In this document: in pieces, positions 11,990-21,468 of the stretch
How the letters are laid out: the number at the start of each line of letters is the position of its first letter
Numbering within the stretch: position 1 is the first letter of the stretch
Assembly: GCA_036417435.1 (NCBI GenBank)
Contig: CM070908.1
Location: 50,749,090-50,813,089 of the forward strand
Direction of reading: 5' to 3'
DNA from: Inia geoffrensis
Lineage: Eukaryota; Chordata; Mammalia; Artiodactyla; Iniidae
Length of the DNA stretch: 64,000 bases
Made by a program: the position numbers and the translations under genes
The notes under the pieces: model-generated
Database searches by the model: none
What the model was told of the DNA's origin: nothing
The model's input: only the letters and a program-made list of their open reading frames with translations

Positions 11990-12660
11990 AAAAGATGGCC
12001 TTAAATATAAAATCAAGTACCCTTAGCCTTACTCATAAGGGAAATGCAAATTAAAACTGTGAGTTTGCATCTCACTTGTTGGCAAAAAACCAACTGTTTC
12101 TTAACGTACGTTGTTGGTGAGCCCTGTGAAATGGGTCTCTCACACACTGTGGTAAGGCAATAGGTAAAAGCCCATATAAGGACAATTTATCTATTGAAAT
12201 TACAAATTTACTCATACCAAATTTCATGTTTGGTAATTTCTCCAACCCACACCCTTGAACTTAGGAAAAATTGCTTCCTTATAAGTCTATTCATTGTATC
12301 TTTGTTTGTAGTAGCACAAGATTGGAAACAGCTCAAACACCCACCAATGGGTTATTGATTAAATTAATATGATACTTCCATCCTATGGAATATCAGGCAG
12401 CCATAAAAAGGAATAAAATTTTTTTCTATGAGCTGATGTGGAAAGATCTTGAAGATAAACATTTAGAAAAAATAATCAAGACAGAAGTGTGTAGAGCATG
12501 TAAAAAGAATGGAAAAATAAGAAAACATGTTCATATGTGCTTGCCTTTTCATAAAGAATGTTGAAAGGATACAAAAGGACATAATAAAAATGATTACCTA
12601 TAGGGAGAAAAGAAAGGAATTTGGCTTCAGGACAAAGGGAGGGAGGCAGAGTCTTCACAT
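11990..12660 (+). mobile_element. Old L1 (L1M-type) 3' end, sense
   Basis: Diverged L1 ORF2 and 3' UTR features are visible in order: CATAAGGGAAATGCAAATTA near 12040, CACAAGATTGGAAACAGCTC near 12317, and CCATAAAAAGGAATAAA near 12401. Many changes indicate an ancient copy. Limits are approximate. Confidence 0.7.
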
Positions 12661-12682
12661 AACTGTATTACCTCTGTAAAGC

Positions 12683-12722
12683 ATTCAGTAATAGTAGTAG
12701 TAGTAGTAATAATAATAATAAA
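12683..12722. repeat. (TAG)n(TAA)n trinucleotide microsatellite
   Basis: Six or so TAG units run directly into TAA units. It is a simple repeat following the L1M fragment. Confidence 0.85.
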
Positions 12723-12764
12723 TCAAGCTCTCCGGTTTGCATCATTTCAGGGATAAGGAATACT

Positions 12765-12882
12765 CTAGTTCAGGAGTTGGCAAACTACAACCTGCAGACC
12801 AAATCTGACCTGACACCTGTTTTGATAAATCAAGTTTTATTGGAACACAGCCACCTCATTTGTTTATATCAGTGAGTGTTTC
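12765..12882 (+). mobile_element. hAT-type non-autonomous DNA transposon fragment
   Basis: The sequence CAGGAGTTGGCAAACTACAA, then CAGACCAAATCTGACC and TTTTATTGGAACACAGCCAC, matches one end of a widespread mammalian hAT-Charlie-derived MER element. The far inverted repeat is missing. The exact family is not certain. Confidence 0.65.
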
Positions 12883-13329
12883 TCATCCTCTTAGCCAAGG
12901 CGTTTGGTCAGGAATTGACACTTGATCCAAGTCAGGCCAATCAGACCCACTGAAACCCAATTTCAGGATTTTTGTTTGAGCTATCAGCACAGCCAGACAT
13001 GCCTGAAGAAGTGACGCTGGAGCCCTGGGACGATAGAAACTCAATGTGATCACAGGGGTGGGGAGGTGGGGTGGTAGTGGGTTCTTGCCAATGACCTAAG
13101 AGAAGGTAAGTTAAGGTAATTTCTGGGAAATTTTTGTTTTCCTAAAAAAGGGAGACATACATGATAGACACTTCCTGTTCCCTTGACATTCTGCCTCAAA
13201 TGCTGATGTGATGTCTGGAGCTTCAGCAGCTATCTTATGATAGTGAGACAGCAGTCAAGAGAATGAAAACCAACCCTGCAGGGCTGTGGTGAGTTAAACA
13301 TGCTGATGCTCTAGTTATTTGACAGGTGC
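12883..13329. other. Intergenic DNA, nothing certain
   Basis: No gene was recognised. The segment around 12900-12965 (with GGCCAATCAGACCCACTGAA) resembles a known interspersed repeat, but I cannot name it. Confidence 0.35.
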
Positions 13330-13450
13330 CTGTGGGCAACTTCAGTGACCTGCCTAAGGTCACTTGACTTACTGGCAACCCTGCCTAAGGTCACTTGACT
13401 TACTGGTAAGACCTGACCCAGAATGCAACTCTCAGCTGCCCGTCCAGGGC
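13330..13450 (+). mobile_element. MIR fragment containing a 31-bp tandem duplication
   Basis: The MIR-like end (CTGCCTAAGGTCAC, then GACCCAGAATGCAACTCTC) carries a duplicated unit, CCTGCCTAAGGTCACTTGAC onward, at 13349-13378 and 13380-13409 with one mismatch. The assignment to MIR rests on a short match. Confidence 0.55.
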
Positions 13451-13880
13451 TCTTCCATACGAAAGGTGCTTGTAGTCCTAGAGCTGAGGTTGAAGTGTCA
13501 ACTTTAATCTCATGCAGTGTTTTCCAAACTATGTATGAGGACTGGATGTTTCATAGCCTGTTAAAAGGTATTATGAGGAAACAGGTCAAATAGGCTTGGG
13601 CAGTGCGGAGGTAAAATTGAGTTACAGCAGAACTTTCCAGAGCATTGAATATGGCAACGTTTATCATAAATTTCCAAGGGGGAAATAAAGCATGTTGGTT
13701 TTTTTGACTGGGAAAACTTTTTTTTTCTCCCAAAGTATCTTATGGGATGAGTGTGCCTTAGAATATTCTTTGGGTGGTTAAGTGGTGACAGTAGCGTTGT
13801 TTCTTTTCATCTTTGCAGGTTATTTAGGTACATTCTTAGGAAAATTATGCAAAAGACTTCTGATAACCTTATCATTCCCC
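13451..13880. other. Intergenic DNA, nothing recognised
   Basis: No recognisable gene or family was found. The segment CAGTGTTTTCCAAACTATG near 13516 could be an end of a hAT-type fossil, but this is too weak to call. Confidence 0.35.
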
Positions 13881-14440
13881 TGTATTAATTATCCATAGCT
13901 GTGTAACAAATTACACAAGGCTTAAAATAATAAACATGTATTTTCTCACAGTTCCTGTGGGCCAGGAATCTGGGTGCGGCTTAGCTGAGTCTTCTGGCTC
14001 AGGGTATCTCATTAGGCTGCAGTCAAGGTGTCATCTGGGGGTACATCCATCTCAAGGCTGGGCTGTGGAAGTATCTGCTGCTAAGCAAACTCTTGTGGCT
14101 GTTCACAGCCTCAGGTACTTGCAGGCTGCTGGCCAGAGACAATAGTTCCATGCTACGTGGGGCCCCTTTGCAGGGTTACTCACAGTACTATTGTTTGCTT
14201 TCCTGAGAGGGGAAAGAAGGACGAGAAAAGGGGAGGGGGAGGGGGGAGAGGGGGAAGAAGGCGGGGAGGAGAAGAAGAGACTAGTTTTTAGTAACCTAAT
14301 TTTGGAAGCAACAGACCATCACTTTTGCTATATTCTGTTGCTTAGAAGTAGTCACTCCATCCAGCCCACACCCGATGGAGGAGACTCACAGGGTACGAAC
14401 ACCAGGAATCAAGGATCACTAGAAGCTGCCTACCACACCT
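13881..14440 (-). mobile_element. LTR-like ancient repeat, antisense (family uncertain)
   Basis: The + strand begins with TTATCCATAGCTGTGTAACA and CTCACAGTTCCTGTGGGCCA and ends near GAAGCTGCCTACCACACC. This arrangement is typical of a MaLR/MLT-like LTR or similar fossil lying in reverse. A GA-rich tract interrupts it. A similar end appears again at 36390-36550. Confidence 0.5.
14195..14282 (+). repeat. Purine-rich GA/GGGA tract
   Basis: This is an almost pure G/A stretch on the + strand with several G runs. It could form a triplex or G-quadruplex. It sits inside the LTR-like fossil. Confidence 0.85.
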
Positions 14441-14679
14441 GCCCTCTGAGGTTTTCTTGCCACCGTAGCTCCCCACTAGTTTATCTAGCAGGTATTTCAG
14501 TGAAACAGCATTCCTAGGTGGTGGTTGATTTGAGGCAGGTAGTTCCTAGTTTAAAGAAACAGAGAAGTGTTGAGATGGGCTCAGGTCATGGGGGATTATT
14601 TTAAGGAGATCCACAGAGGTAAGTCTCACAGCCCATCTGTCATTGTTCTAGATAGAAGTAGTCCCAGTAATAGTGTCAA

Positions 14680-14930
14680 AAACCAACATGGATTTCATGC
14701 TTCCTTTGTGCTAGGTGTTGGTCCAAGTTCTCCTGGATTGTTTCCTTTATTCCTCATTAGGACCCTAAAAGGAAGGTGCAATCCTTATCCATGCTTTATA
14801 GATGAGGAGACCAAGGCACAGAAGGGTGAAGAAATTGCTGTAGGCCATGTGACTCAGAAGTCAAGCCGGGATTTGATCTTTGGCAGGATGTCTCCAGAGC
14901 CTGTGCTCTAAACCACCACGTAACACTGTT
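14680..14930 (+). mobile_element. MIR SINE fossil, sense
   Basis: MIR landmarks appear in order: GTGCTAGGTGTTGGTCCAAG, TTTATTCCTCATTAGGACC, TTATAGATGAGGAGACCAAG, GGCCATGTGACTCAGAAG and a final CAGAGCCTGTGCTCTAAACC. Confidence 0.8.
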
Positions 14931-15329
14931 TCTAGGCAGCCCAGCTGGGAGCTCACAACCTCATCACTTTTCTCCCACATTTCTCCCTCTCTGCTTCCCT
15001 CTCCCCTCTGGGGCTGCAGGTCACCAGACAGGTACTCTGACTGATGCTTATCAGAAGGGGATGATGTAAGAGTGAAGTCCCTCAGTCACCAAATATTTAT
15101 AGATGCCAATTAAATGCCAGGCTCTGGCCACCTCCTCCTTTGGTGTGTTTAGTACAAGAATGTGTGTCATGCCATTTCTGTTCCTCTAGGAAGGATGAAA
15201 ACTCCTCTAAGACCTGTGCCACTCCCAAGACACGCAATCATCACTTAGATCTTTCTTGACCACAGTGGAAATGCCAGGCACCGAGGATCAGTCATTTTGT
15301 CTTTTCTTAACCTGACTCGATCCTCTGTG

Positions 15330-16470
15330 TGCTTTCTAAGCCAGACTTCTAAAAAGGGTGGTTTACACTCCCTGCCTCTGCGTCCTTTGCTTCCAATCCC
15401 CCCTCACTCGCTGCCATCTGGTTTCTGCTCCTTGCTGCTTCCCTACACCCGCCTTGAGAAAGGAACTGGCCGACTCCTGGTTGCCAAACACCGCACACTT
15501 TCCAGCAGCGTCACACTGCACTTCTCTCCACTCTGTGCCACTGCTAGCCTCATTTCTTTCCCCTTTCTCCACTTAGCTGCTGGGACATCACCCTCTCTGC
15601 TGGTTCTTCCATCTCTTTGGCTCCTGTCTCGCCTCCCTTATAGGCCCATTTTCGGTCTTCTTAATTTGGGAGTTCCTTAGGATTCTGTCTTCAACCCTTC
15701 TATCATTCTCTCTAAATTCGGTTCCACCAAAATTTCATCCATGGCCAAGAAGTCCTCAAGCTTTATCCCCAGAAAAACGTTTATCTCTTGAGCATCAGAT
15801 CTCTTTATCTATGTGTCTCTATGTTAGACACCTCCTCTTGTGTATCCTAAAGAGACTTAAAACATGACATGCCCAAAGCTGATCTGATCATCTTCCCTCC
15901 AAACCTGGGCCTTGTCCTGTGCTCCCCATTTGTGTGACAACACCTCCCACCCCAGGCTCATCCTAACCCTGACTCCACCATCAATTTTTGGATTCTGCTC
16001 CCTTGAGACCTCTCCAATCTGGCACTTCCTCTCTGGACCCCACCCTTCTACTCTCGTGCTTTCCAGTATACTCTTCATGCTGCTGTCAAACATTTTTTTC
16101 CATTCACCAAGTCCGATGGTTTTATTGTTGTTCTAAATGCTTCAGTGACTCCCAGCTGCTTAAAGGTTAATATCTCAACTCCTTAACCAGGCAGACAAAT
16201 CATTGATAATGTGGTTCTTATCTACCTTTCAGCCTCATCTTCCAACGCACCTTCATTAATACTGAATTTCGAGTGTGACTTCCAAGGCCTTCCTTGTTTC
16301 TGCTTAAAACCCCCGCATCCCTCTGCCTGGTGTGTCTTGGTGAATTTCTGCTTTGCTCCTGTTATTTCACCGCTCCACTCATCACACTGTACCACTTACG
16401 TTTGACTGTCTAACCCCTCGGAGATTTGAACTCAGTGAGGACATTATAAGCACCTAGCAGGATCAAGAAG
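15330..16470 (+). mobile_element. Long L2 LINE fossil (ORF2 end and 3' region), sense
   Basis: The pyrimidine-rich sense strand follows the L2 order: CTGCCATCTGGTTTCTGCTC, CCTTAGGATTCTGTCTTC, then CATGCCCAAAGCTGATCTGA, ATCTACCTTTCAGCCTCATC and a 3' portion near 16420. The 127-residue open frame at 15297-15680 is a by-product of this fossil and not a gene. About 1.1 kb is long for an L2 remnant. Confidence 0.75.
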
Positions 16471-16659
16471 TTAAGTGCAGAGAGGCAAAACAGTACACCC
16501 AAGCTTCATGCACAAACTGGAAACCATTTTTTCTATGTTGGTGAGCTGGAAACTGAGAATGAACTGTGTTGCAATTTATGTCTATGGGTTCCTTAGTAGT
16601 TCCTCAGTAATGCATTCCTCACGGAAGGAACCTCGGACATCTCGGATACTGGCCCTCAT

Positions 16660-17280
16660 AGACTGATGAGATCTCTCACTGGTCCTGTCTCCAAGGTGCT
16701 TTCCACACTGTACACCAGTAATCTTTTCAAACCACACAATGATCATCTCTCACGCCATATCACACACACCACATCCTGCTTAAAGCCCTTCATGGTTCCG
16801 TATTACTCTGCAGTTACAACAAAACAAAAAACACCTCTTAACATGATCCACACTATCTGGCCATTTCTTCAACTCCTATCCCACATTGTTCCACTATCTG
16901 TGTTGCAGCCATACTGGCCCTTTTCTGGGTTCCTTGTACTTGCCTACCCAGCCCCACGGCAGGGCCTTTGCATGTGCTTCTCTGTCTGGATAATTCTTTC
17001 CATTCTTCTTCCCCTGGTCCATTCATACTCACCACCAGTCCTCAGACCTATTGCTGCTGGCTAAGGGTAATGTTCTCATCTTCTGAAGATCAAATCCCCT
17101 GTGTATCTCCCTTCCATTGTATTTGCCACATTCCATTTTTGGTACTTACTAATGTGATGGTTCAACGTCCACCTCCCTAGGGCTGGAACCACATCCCTCA
17201 TGTTCCCTCCTGCATCCCATGATCCACATAGAGCCTGGCATAAAGGAGGAGCTCAATGAATACTTGAATGAATCCGAGAG
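16660..17280 (+). mobile_element. Second L2 LINE fossil with 3' end, sense
   Basis: It begins within an L2 segment (ATCATCTCTCACGCCATAT, CTGCTTAAAGCCCTTCATGG), passes GGCAGGGCCTTTGCATGTGC, and ends with the L2 3' motif AGCTCAATGAATACTTGAATG near 17250. It overlaps in L2 content with the preceding fossil, so these are two insertions or a rearranged one. Confidence 0.75.
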
Positions 17281-17315
17281 TGAGTGAGTGATTGAAGATC
17301 GAGAATAATAGGATT

Positions 17316-17515
17316 GGGCTTCCCTGGAGGCGCAGTGGTTGAGAGTCCACCTGCCGATGCGGGGGATGCGGGTTCGTGCCCCGGTCCGGGAAGATCCCAC
17401 ATGCTGCGGAGCGGCTGGGCCCGTGAGCCATGGCCACTGAGCCTGCGGGTCCGGAGCCTGTGCTCCACAACGGGAGAGGCCACAACAGTGAGAGGCCTGC
17501 GTACCACAAAAAAAA
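17316..17515 (+). mobile_element. CHR-2-type SINE (5' part of composite)
   Basis: The body starts GGGCTTCCCTGGAGGCGCAG with a B-box GGGTTCGTGCCCCGG. It ends in A12 and joins directly, within AAGAGTTT, to inverted L1 sequence. Confidence 0.9.
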
Positions 17516-18944
17516 AAAAGAGTTTAATAGTGTCTGGCCTTACATTTAGGTCTTTAATCCGTTTTGAGTTTATTTTGTGTATGGTGTTAGGGAGTGTTCT
17601 AATTTCATTCTTTTACATGTAGCTGTCCATTTTCCCAGCACCACGTATTGAAGACTGTGAAGGCTGTCTTTTCTCCACTGTATGTTCTTGCCTCCTTTAT
17701 CAAAGATAAGGTGACCCTATGTGCATCACAGCAAGATCCTTTTTGACCCACCTTCTAGAGAAATGGAAATAAGGAAATGGGACCTAATGAAACTTAAAAG
17801 CTTTTGCACAGCAAAAGAAACCATAAACAAGACAACCCTCAGAATGGGAGAAAATATTTGCAAATGAAGCAACTGACAAAGGATTAATCTCCAAAATTTA
17901 CAAGCAGCTCATGCAGCTCAGTATCAAAAATACAAACAACCCAATCCAAAAATGGGCAGAAGACCCAAATAGACACTTCTCCAAAGAAGATATACAGATT
18001 GCCAGCAAACACATGAAAGAATGCTCAACGTCATTAATCATTAGAGAAATGCAAATCAAAACTACAATGAGGTATCACCTCATGCCGGTCAGAATGGCCA
18101 TCATCAAAAAATCTAGAAACAATAAATGCTGGAGAGGGTGTGGAGAAAAGGGAACCCTCTTGCACTGTTGGTGGGAATGTAAATTTATACAGCCACTATG
18201 GAGAACAGTATGGAGGCTCCTTAAAAAACTAAAAATAGAACTACCATACGACCCAGCAATCCCACTACTGGGCATATACCCTGAGAAAACCATAATTTAA
18301 AAAGAGTCATGTACCACAATGTTCATTGCAGCTCTATTTACAATAGCCAGGACATGGAAGCAACGTAAGTGTCCATCGACAGATGAATGGATAAAGAAGA
18401 TGTGGCATATATGTACAATGGAATATTGCTCATTCATAAAAAGAAACGAAATTGAATTATCTGTAGTGAGGTGGTTGGACTTAAGAGTCTGTAATACAGA
18501 GTGAAGTAAGTCAGAAAGAGAAAAACAAATACCATATGCTAACATATATATATGGAATCTAAAGAAAAAAATGGTTCTGAAGAACCTAGGGGCAGGACAG
18601 GAATAAAGACGCAGATGTAGAGAATGGACTTGAGGACGCGAGGAGTGGGAAGGCTAAGCTGGGAAGAAGTGAGAGAGTGGCATGGACATATATACACTAC
18701 CAAATGTAAAGTAGGAGCTAGTGGGAAGCAGCTGCATAGCACAGGGAGATCAGCTCCCTCCGTGCTTTGTGACCACCTAGAGGGGTGGGATAGGGAGGTT
18801 GGGAGGGAGGGAGACACAAGAGGGAAGAGATATGGGGATATATGTATATGTATAACTGATTCACTCTGTTATAAAGCAGAAACTAACACACCATTGTGAA
18901 GCAATTATACTCCAATAAAGATGTTAAATGGAGGGGAAAAAAAA
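17516..18944 (+). mobile_element. L1 insertion with 5' inversion (twin priming pattern)
   Basis: 17516-about 17722 is L1 ORF2 in reverse: its complement encodes the region around [12 protein letters not shown]. From about 17727 to 18944 L1 runs forward, from HSKIF to the ORF2 end and a 3' UTR finishing TCCAATAAAGAT. The inverted and direct parts adjoin in L1 coordinates with a gap of roughly 35 bases. This is the expected product of twin priming during target-primed reverse transcription. The forward ORF piece 17911-18297 stays open but lacks the start. Confidence 0.88.
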
Positions 18945-18956
18945 AGAATAACAGGA

Positions 18957-20200
18957 GTCTTCCCTGCTGCTTTTACCCTCAAGGCTACGCTGTATTTGCA
19001 TATGTACCTTAACAAATTTTCAAAGTATTTCCAGATAAGCGATCTAATTTGATATTAACGATTGACTCGAAGAGTAGAAAGGGTAGCCCATGCAGGTGAC
19101 TTGTCCAATGTTACACGGCTAGTAAGAAAAAAGTGGGACCAAAACCAAGTTTTGTCACTTTTCAGACCAGAGCTCTGGCCATTAAACAACCAAAAAGGAA
19201 GCAAAAGAAGATAACGTACAACTTAATAGGCAGTATCTACACAAAAGACAATAAAATAGAGATATCCAAATAAAAACACAAAATAAGATTTGTTTTAGGA
19301 TGATAGAATTTTGGCTCATGGAACACGGGCACAAGCTCTCTAAATGCTGGCATTTTAGCCTAGAGGGTTTGGGCTCTGACATAGAGCAAGTCCCCTAGAA
19401 TTCTGGTCCAACAGGACTCAGTTAATATTCTATCATAATTCTCATTAAAATTTAGATGTTCAATAAATGTCGGCTATTAAATCATTAGTGGGAAAGTCTA
19501 TTTCTGGAAACCTTTTCATCCTTTCCTTAATGAGACTATTTATTTATTTAATTTTGTAAGGAAATGAGAGAAAAGTTAATCACCTAGCAGGTTGAGTACG
19601 TAGCTCGGTCCAGTTGTTTCAAAGAGCAGCCGCTAACTAAGGCTACTTATTCATTTAGCTAACATTTTGAAAAGACCTACTATTTAAACACAACTTCTAA
19701 ATGTGTTTACATGTTCTTTACTAAATTTTTTATTGACTTAATAATTGAGTGCCTTTATAACATTACGCGAATACACGCTTTTAAGTTCAGATGTTATTTA
19801 CCTAACAAAATGGACAATTTTACGTAAATGTTAATTTACATGAAAAGTTAATCAAGTATTTACGGAGTGTTGATCATACTGAAAGCTCCATGCCTTTCCT
19901 GGGGCTTATATCAGAGCACTTCTAGTCTCCATATATTACATACATATATATATAAATTTTTATTGAAATAAAGTTGATTACTCCACTTATATTTAAACTC
20001 ACTTTGCTTTTAGTCTACCGGGTAGCATTTTCTTTTGCGGGGCAGGGGACTGGGTAAAGGGGGAGAAAGGTGTAAAAATACAAACTAGACGTGCAAAAAT
20101 TCGTGTACAGGGATCTGCAGTTCGCTATCACCTAATGAAGAGAGGATTGGGTAACAGCTTAAAGTCCACAGAAAGTTTCACTCGTCTGATGGAATGTATG
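18957..20200. other. Intergenic DNA upstream of the promoter, small fossils only
   Basis: Mostly AT-rich unique sequence. A MIR 3' fragment is called separately at 19075. A short antisense L1 3' end (TTTTTATTGAAATAAAGTTGA) is at about 19957-19980. No gene was recognised. Confidence 0.45.
19075..19195 (+). mobile_element. MIR fragment, sense
   Basis: It shows GGTGACTTGTCCAATGTTACACGGCTAGTAAG and a final AGACCAGAGCTCTGGCCATTA, the 3' part of MIR. Confidence 0.7.
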
Positions 20201-20534
20201 CAACTGTTAACAATTTCCTACATTTGCCCACACTTCCAGTGAACAAACGTTATCTTTGCAATCAGGAAAATACAAGAAGCGAAAAAAGCCGGAAAAAGTC
20301 GCACTTCGTTTGTCCCACGGGGTCGTTCCCGAGCTAGCGGCTTGTTTGCCGGCTCTGACGAGTTCGCAGCGCCGGCCAACGTGCCCTCGCCCAGGACTTC
20401 AGAGGCAGGCCGCCAGGCGCAGCTCGCTGGGCTGGTCGTGGCGCGGCCGCCGGCTGCTGATTCGCTGCGCCGGGAGCGGGGAGCCCCAGGCGGCAGATCC
20501 CTACGCGCCAGACCCACGCGCTGGGCACTAGGAC

Positions 20535-20579
20535 TGCGCGCCTGCGCGCCTGCGCGCCCGCGCGCCCGGTCACGTGATG
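20535..20579 (+). promoter_or_regulatory. Octamer array (NRF1-like) beside a CACGTG E-box
   Basis: Four head-to-tail octamers (TGCGCGCC three times, then CGCGCGCC; 20535-20566) resemble half sites of the NRF1 consensus YGCGCAYGCGCR. They are followed by GGTCACGTGATG, a USF/TFE-type E-box. Binding is inferred from motif similarity only. Confidence 0.5.
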
Positions 20580-20617
20580 GGCGCTCAGCGCAAAGCGGGT
20601 TGAAAGTCACGACCTCG

Positions 20618-20647
20618 GAGCGCCCGCGAGCGCCCGCGAGCGCCCGG
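20618..20647 (+). repeat. Three tandem decamers GAGCGCCCGC/G
   Basis: GAGCGCCCGC occurs twice and GAGCGCCCGG once, head to tail. It is a small GC-rich tandem repeat in the promoter CpG island. The function is unknown. Confidence 0.85.
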
Positions 20648-20925
20648 CCAGTCGGCGCGGCGCTCACTGCGTTCCCTAAACTGGTTCTAAAGGAGGCCGC
20701 CCGTCTGTCCTCGACCACCTCCCGCCCCCTTGGCCCGGCTCAGCTCCAAGCAACGCGCGGAGTCGCCTAGCGCCCCTCCTGGCCGCCAATACAGGCGCGC
20801 GAAACTGCGTCTTTCAACTGACAATGAAGCAATAACCGCGCAGCCAGGCCGCTCCGGTCGAACGACCGCGAGGCCGGGAGGGGGAGGGGAGAACGGTTGG
20901 GCCAAGCCCCGCCCCAGCTCGCGCC

Positions 20926-20936
20926 CCCATTGGCCG
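20926..20936 (-). promoter_or_regulatory. Inverted CCAAT box between GC boxes
   Basis: ATTGG at 20929-20933 (CCAAT on the minus strand, as in NF-Y sites) lies between CCCCGCCCC and GCCCGCCCC. Such a trio is common upstream of TATA-less starts. A second, forward CCAAT is at about 20784. Confidence 0.6.
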
Positions 20937-21082
20937 GCACCGCGGTTCTGGGCCCGCCCCCTAACGGACCTGTCGCATTGTGACAGGCGTAGGGGCCAGT
21001 TCCTGTTGGGTCGGGGGCGGAGTTAGAGGTAGCCTGAGCTCCGCCCGGACTCCGGGGGACTCCTCCTCCTGCTCCTCACGGC

Positions 21083-21106
21083 GGGGCGGGCGGCGGGTGT
21101 GGGGGG
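21083..21106 (+). promoter_or_regulatory. G-quadruplex-capable run near the transcription start
   Basis: GGGG-C-GGG-CGGC-GGG-TGT-GGGGGG fits the standard four-run pattern with loops of 1, 4 and 3 bases. It lies just before the first upstream ATG (21108) and will be in either the core promoter or the 5' leader. Confidence 0.6.
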
Positions 21107-21107
21107 A

Positions 21108-21251
21108 ATGTCATTGCTGCTCCGAGCCGTGGTGCTGCCTCCGTCTGCTCCTGCTCTTTCTCTGGCGCCCTCGTCCCGTCGGCTTTCGCCGCTGCCGCAA
21201 CTGCACTGGGAAGACGGATGGCTAGAGGGGCGCAGGGGCCATCCGAGTTGA
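21108..21251 (+). CDS. Possible upstream ORF 1 in the STT3B leader (47 codons)
   Basis: ATG 21108 (G at -3, T at +4, moderate context) opens a frame of 47 codons starting MSLLLRAVVLPPSAPAL and stopping at TGA 21249. It is translated only if transcription starts upstream of 21108. It overlaps the second upstream ORF in another frame. The peptide resembles no family I know. This is a candidate regulatory uORF, not a proven gene. Confidence 0.25.
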   Translation: MSLLLRAVVLPPSAPALSLAPSSRRLSPLPQLHWEDGWLEGRRGHPS

Positions 21252-21328
21252 GAGAGCGGCGGTCGCGGCCGCTGCGGAGACTCCCCGCCGCCGCCTCCAC
21301 CGCCCGTCCCCCGGCCTCGCGGCGCTAA
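21218..21328 (+). CDS. Possible upstream ORF 2 in the STT3B leader (36 codons)
   Basis: ATG 21218 (C at -3, G at +4, weak to moderate context) opens 36 codons starting MARGAQGPSELRERRS, stopping at TAA 21326. It ends 140 bases before the STT3B start, so reinitiation would be possible. It overlaps uORF 1 by 34 bases in a different frame. It is likely in the transcript if the leader is a few hundred bases long, which is inferred. Confidence 0.3.
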   Translation: MARGAQGPSELRERRSRPLRRLPAAASTARPPASRR

Positions 21329-21352
21329 GGGCAGGCGCGCGCGGCTCTCTTC

Positions 21353-21380
21353 CCTCCTCCTCCTCCTCCTCCTCCTCCTC
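21353..21380 (+). repeat. (CTC)9 triplet tract in the 5' leader
   Basis: Perfect CTC/TCC triplets run up to CGGGTCC. They form a pyrimidine-rich block in the STT3B leader. Variation in unit number is plausible. Confidence 0.9.
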
Positions 21381-21407
21381 GGGTCCCCGCCCAGCACCCC
21401 TCGGACC

Positions 21408-21437
<30 letters not shown>
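21408..21437 (+). repeat. (GGC)n triplet tract before the start codon
   Basis: About seven GGC units, one GCA interruption, then further GGC/GGCGC follow, ending about 30 bases before ATG 21469. It is a GC-rich leader tract able to form stable structure. Confidence 0.85.
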
Positions 21438-21439
<2 letters not shown>

Positions 21440-21468
21440 CGGAGCGAGACCCGCCGCCGGGGCACAAC

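Larger units (their letters stand above)
17302..18956 (+). mobile_element. Composite SINE + 5'-inverted L1 inside one duplication pair
   Basis: AGAATAATAGGA (17302-17313) and AGAATAACAGGA (18945-18956) bracket a CHR-2 SINE, an inverted L1 piece and a direct L1 3' part. The pair matches at 11 of 12 bases. No clear separate duplication flanks the SINE alone. Confidence 0.75.

Noticed and set aside
15297..15680. Open frame that could be a small gene
   Set aside because: It lies in a pyrimidine-rich L2 LINE fossil whose order is recognisable.
17299..17530. A separate target-site duplication for the SINE in the composite (GAGAATAATAGGA against GAGTTTAATAGTG)
   Set aside because: Only about 9 of 13 positions agree, weaker than every other SINE pair here, so it was not accepted as proof of a separate insertion.
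20218..20718. A 166-codon open frame on the minus strand in the CpG island, a possible divergent gene
   Set aside because: GC-driven openness, Arg/Ala-rich sequence, no recognisable domain. A divergent non-coding transcript is possible but cannot be shown here.
20900..20960. An ER stress element (CCAAT-N9-CCACG) near the CCAAT boxes
   Set aside because: The spacing and the CCACG half were not found at either CCAAT box.
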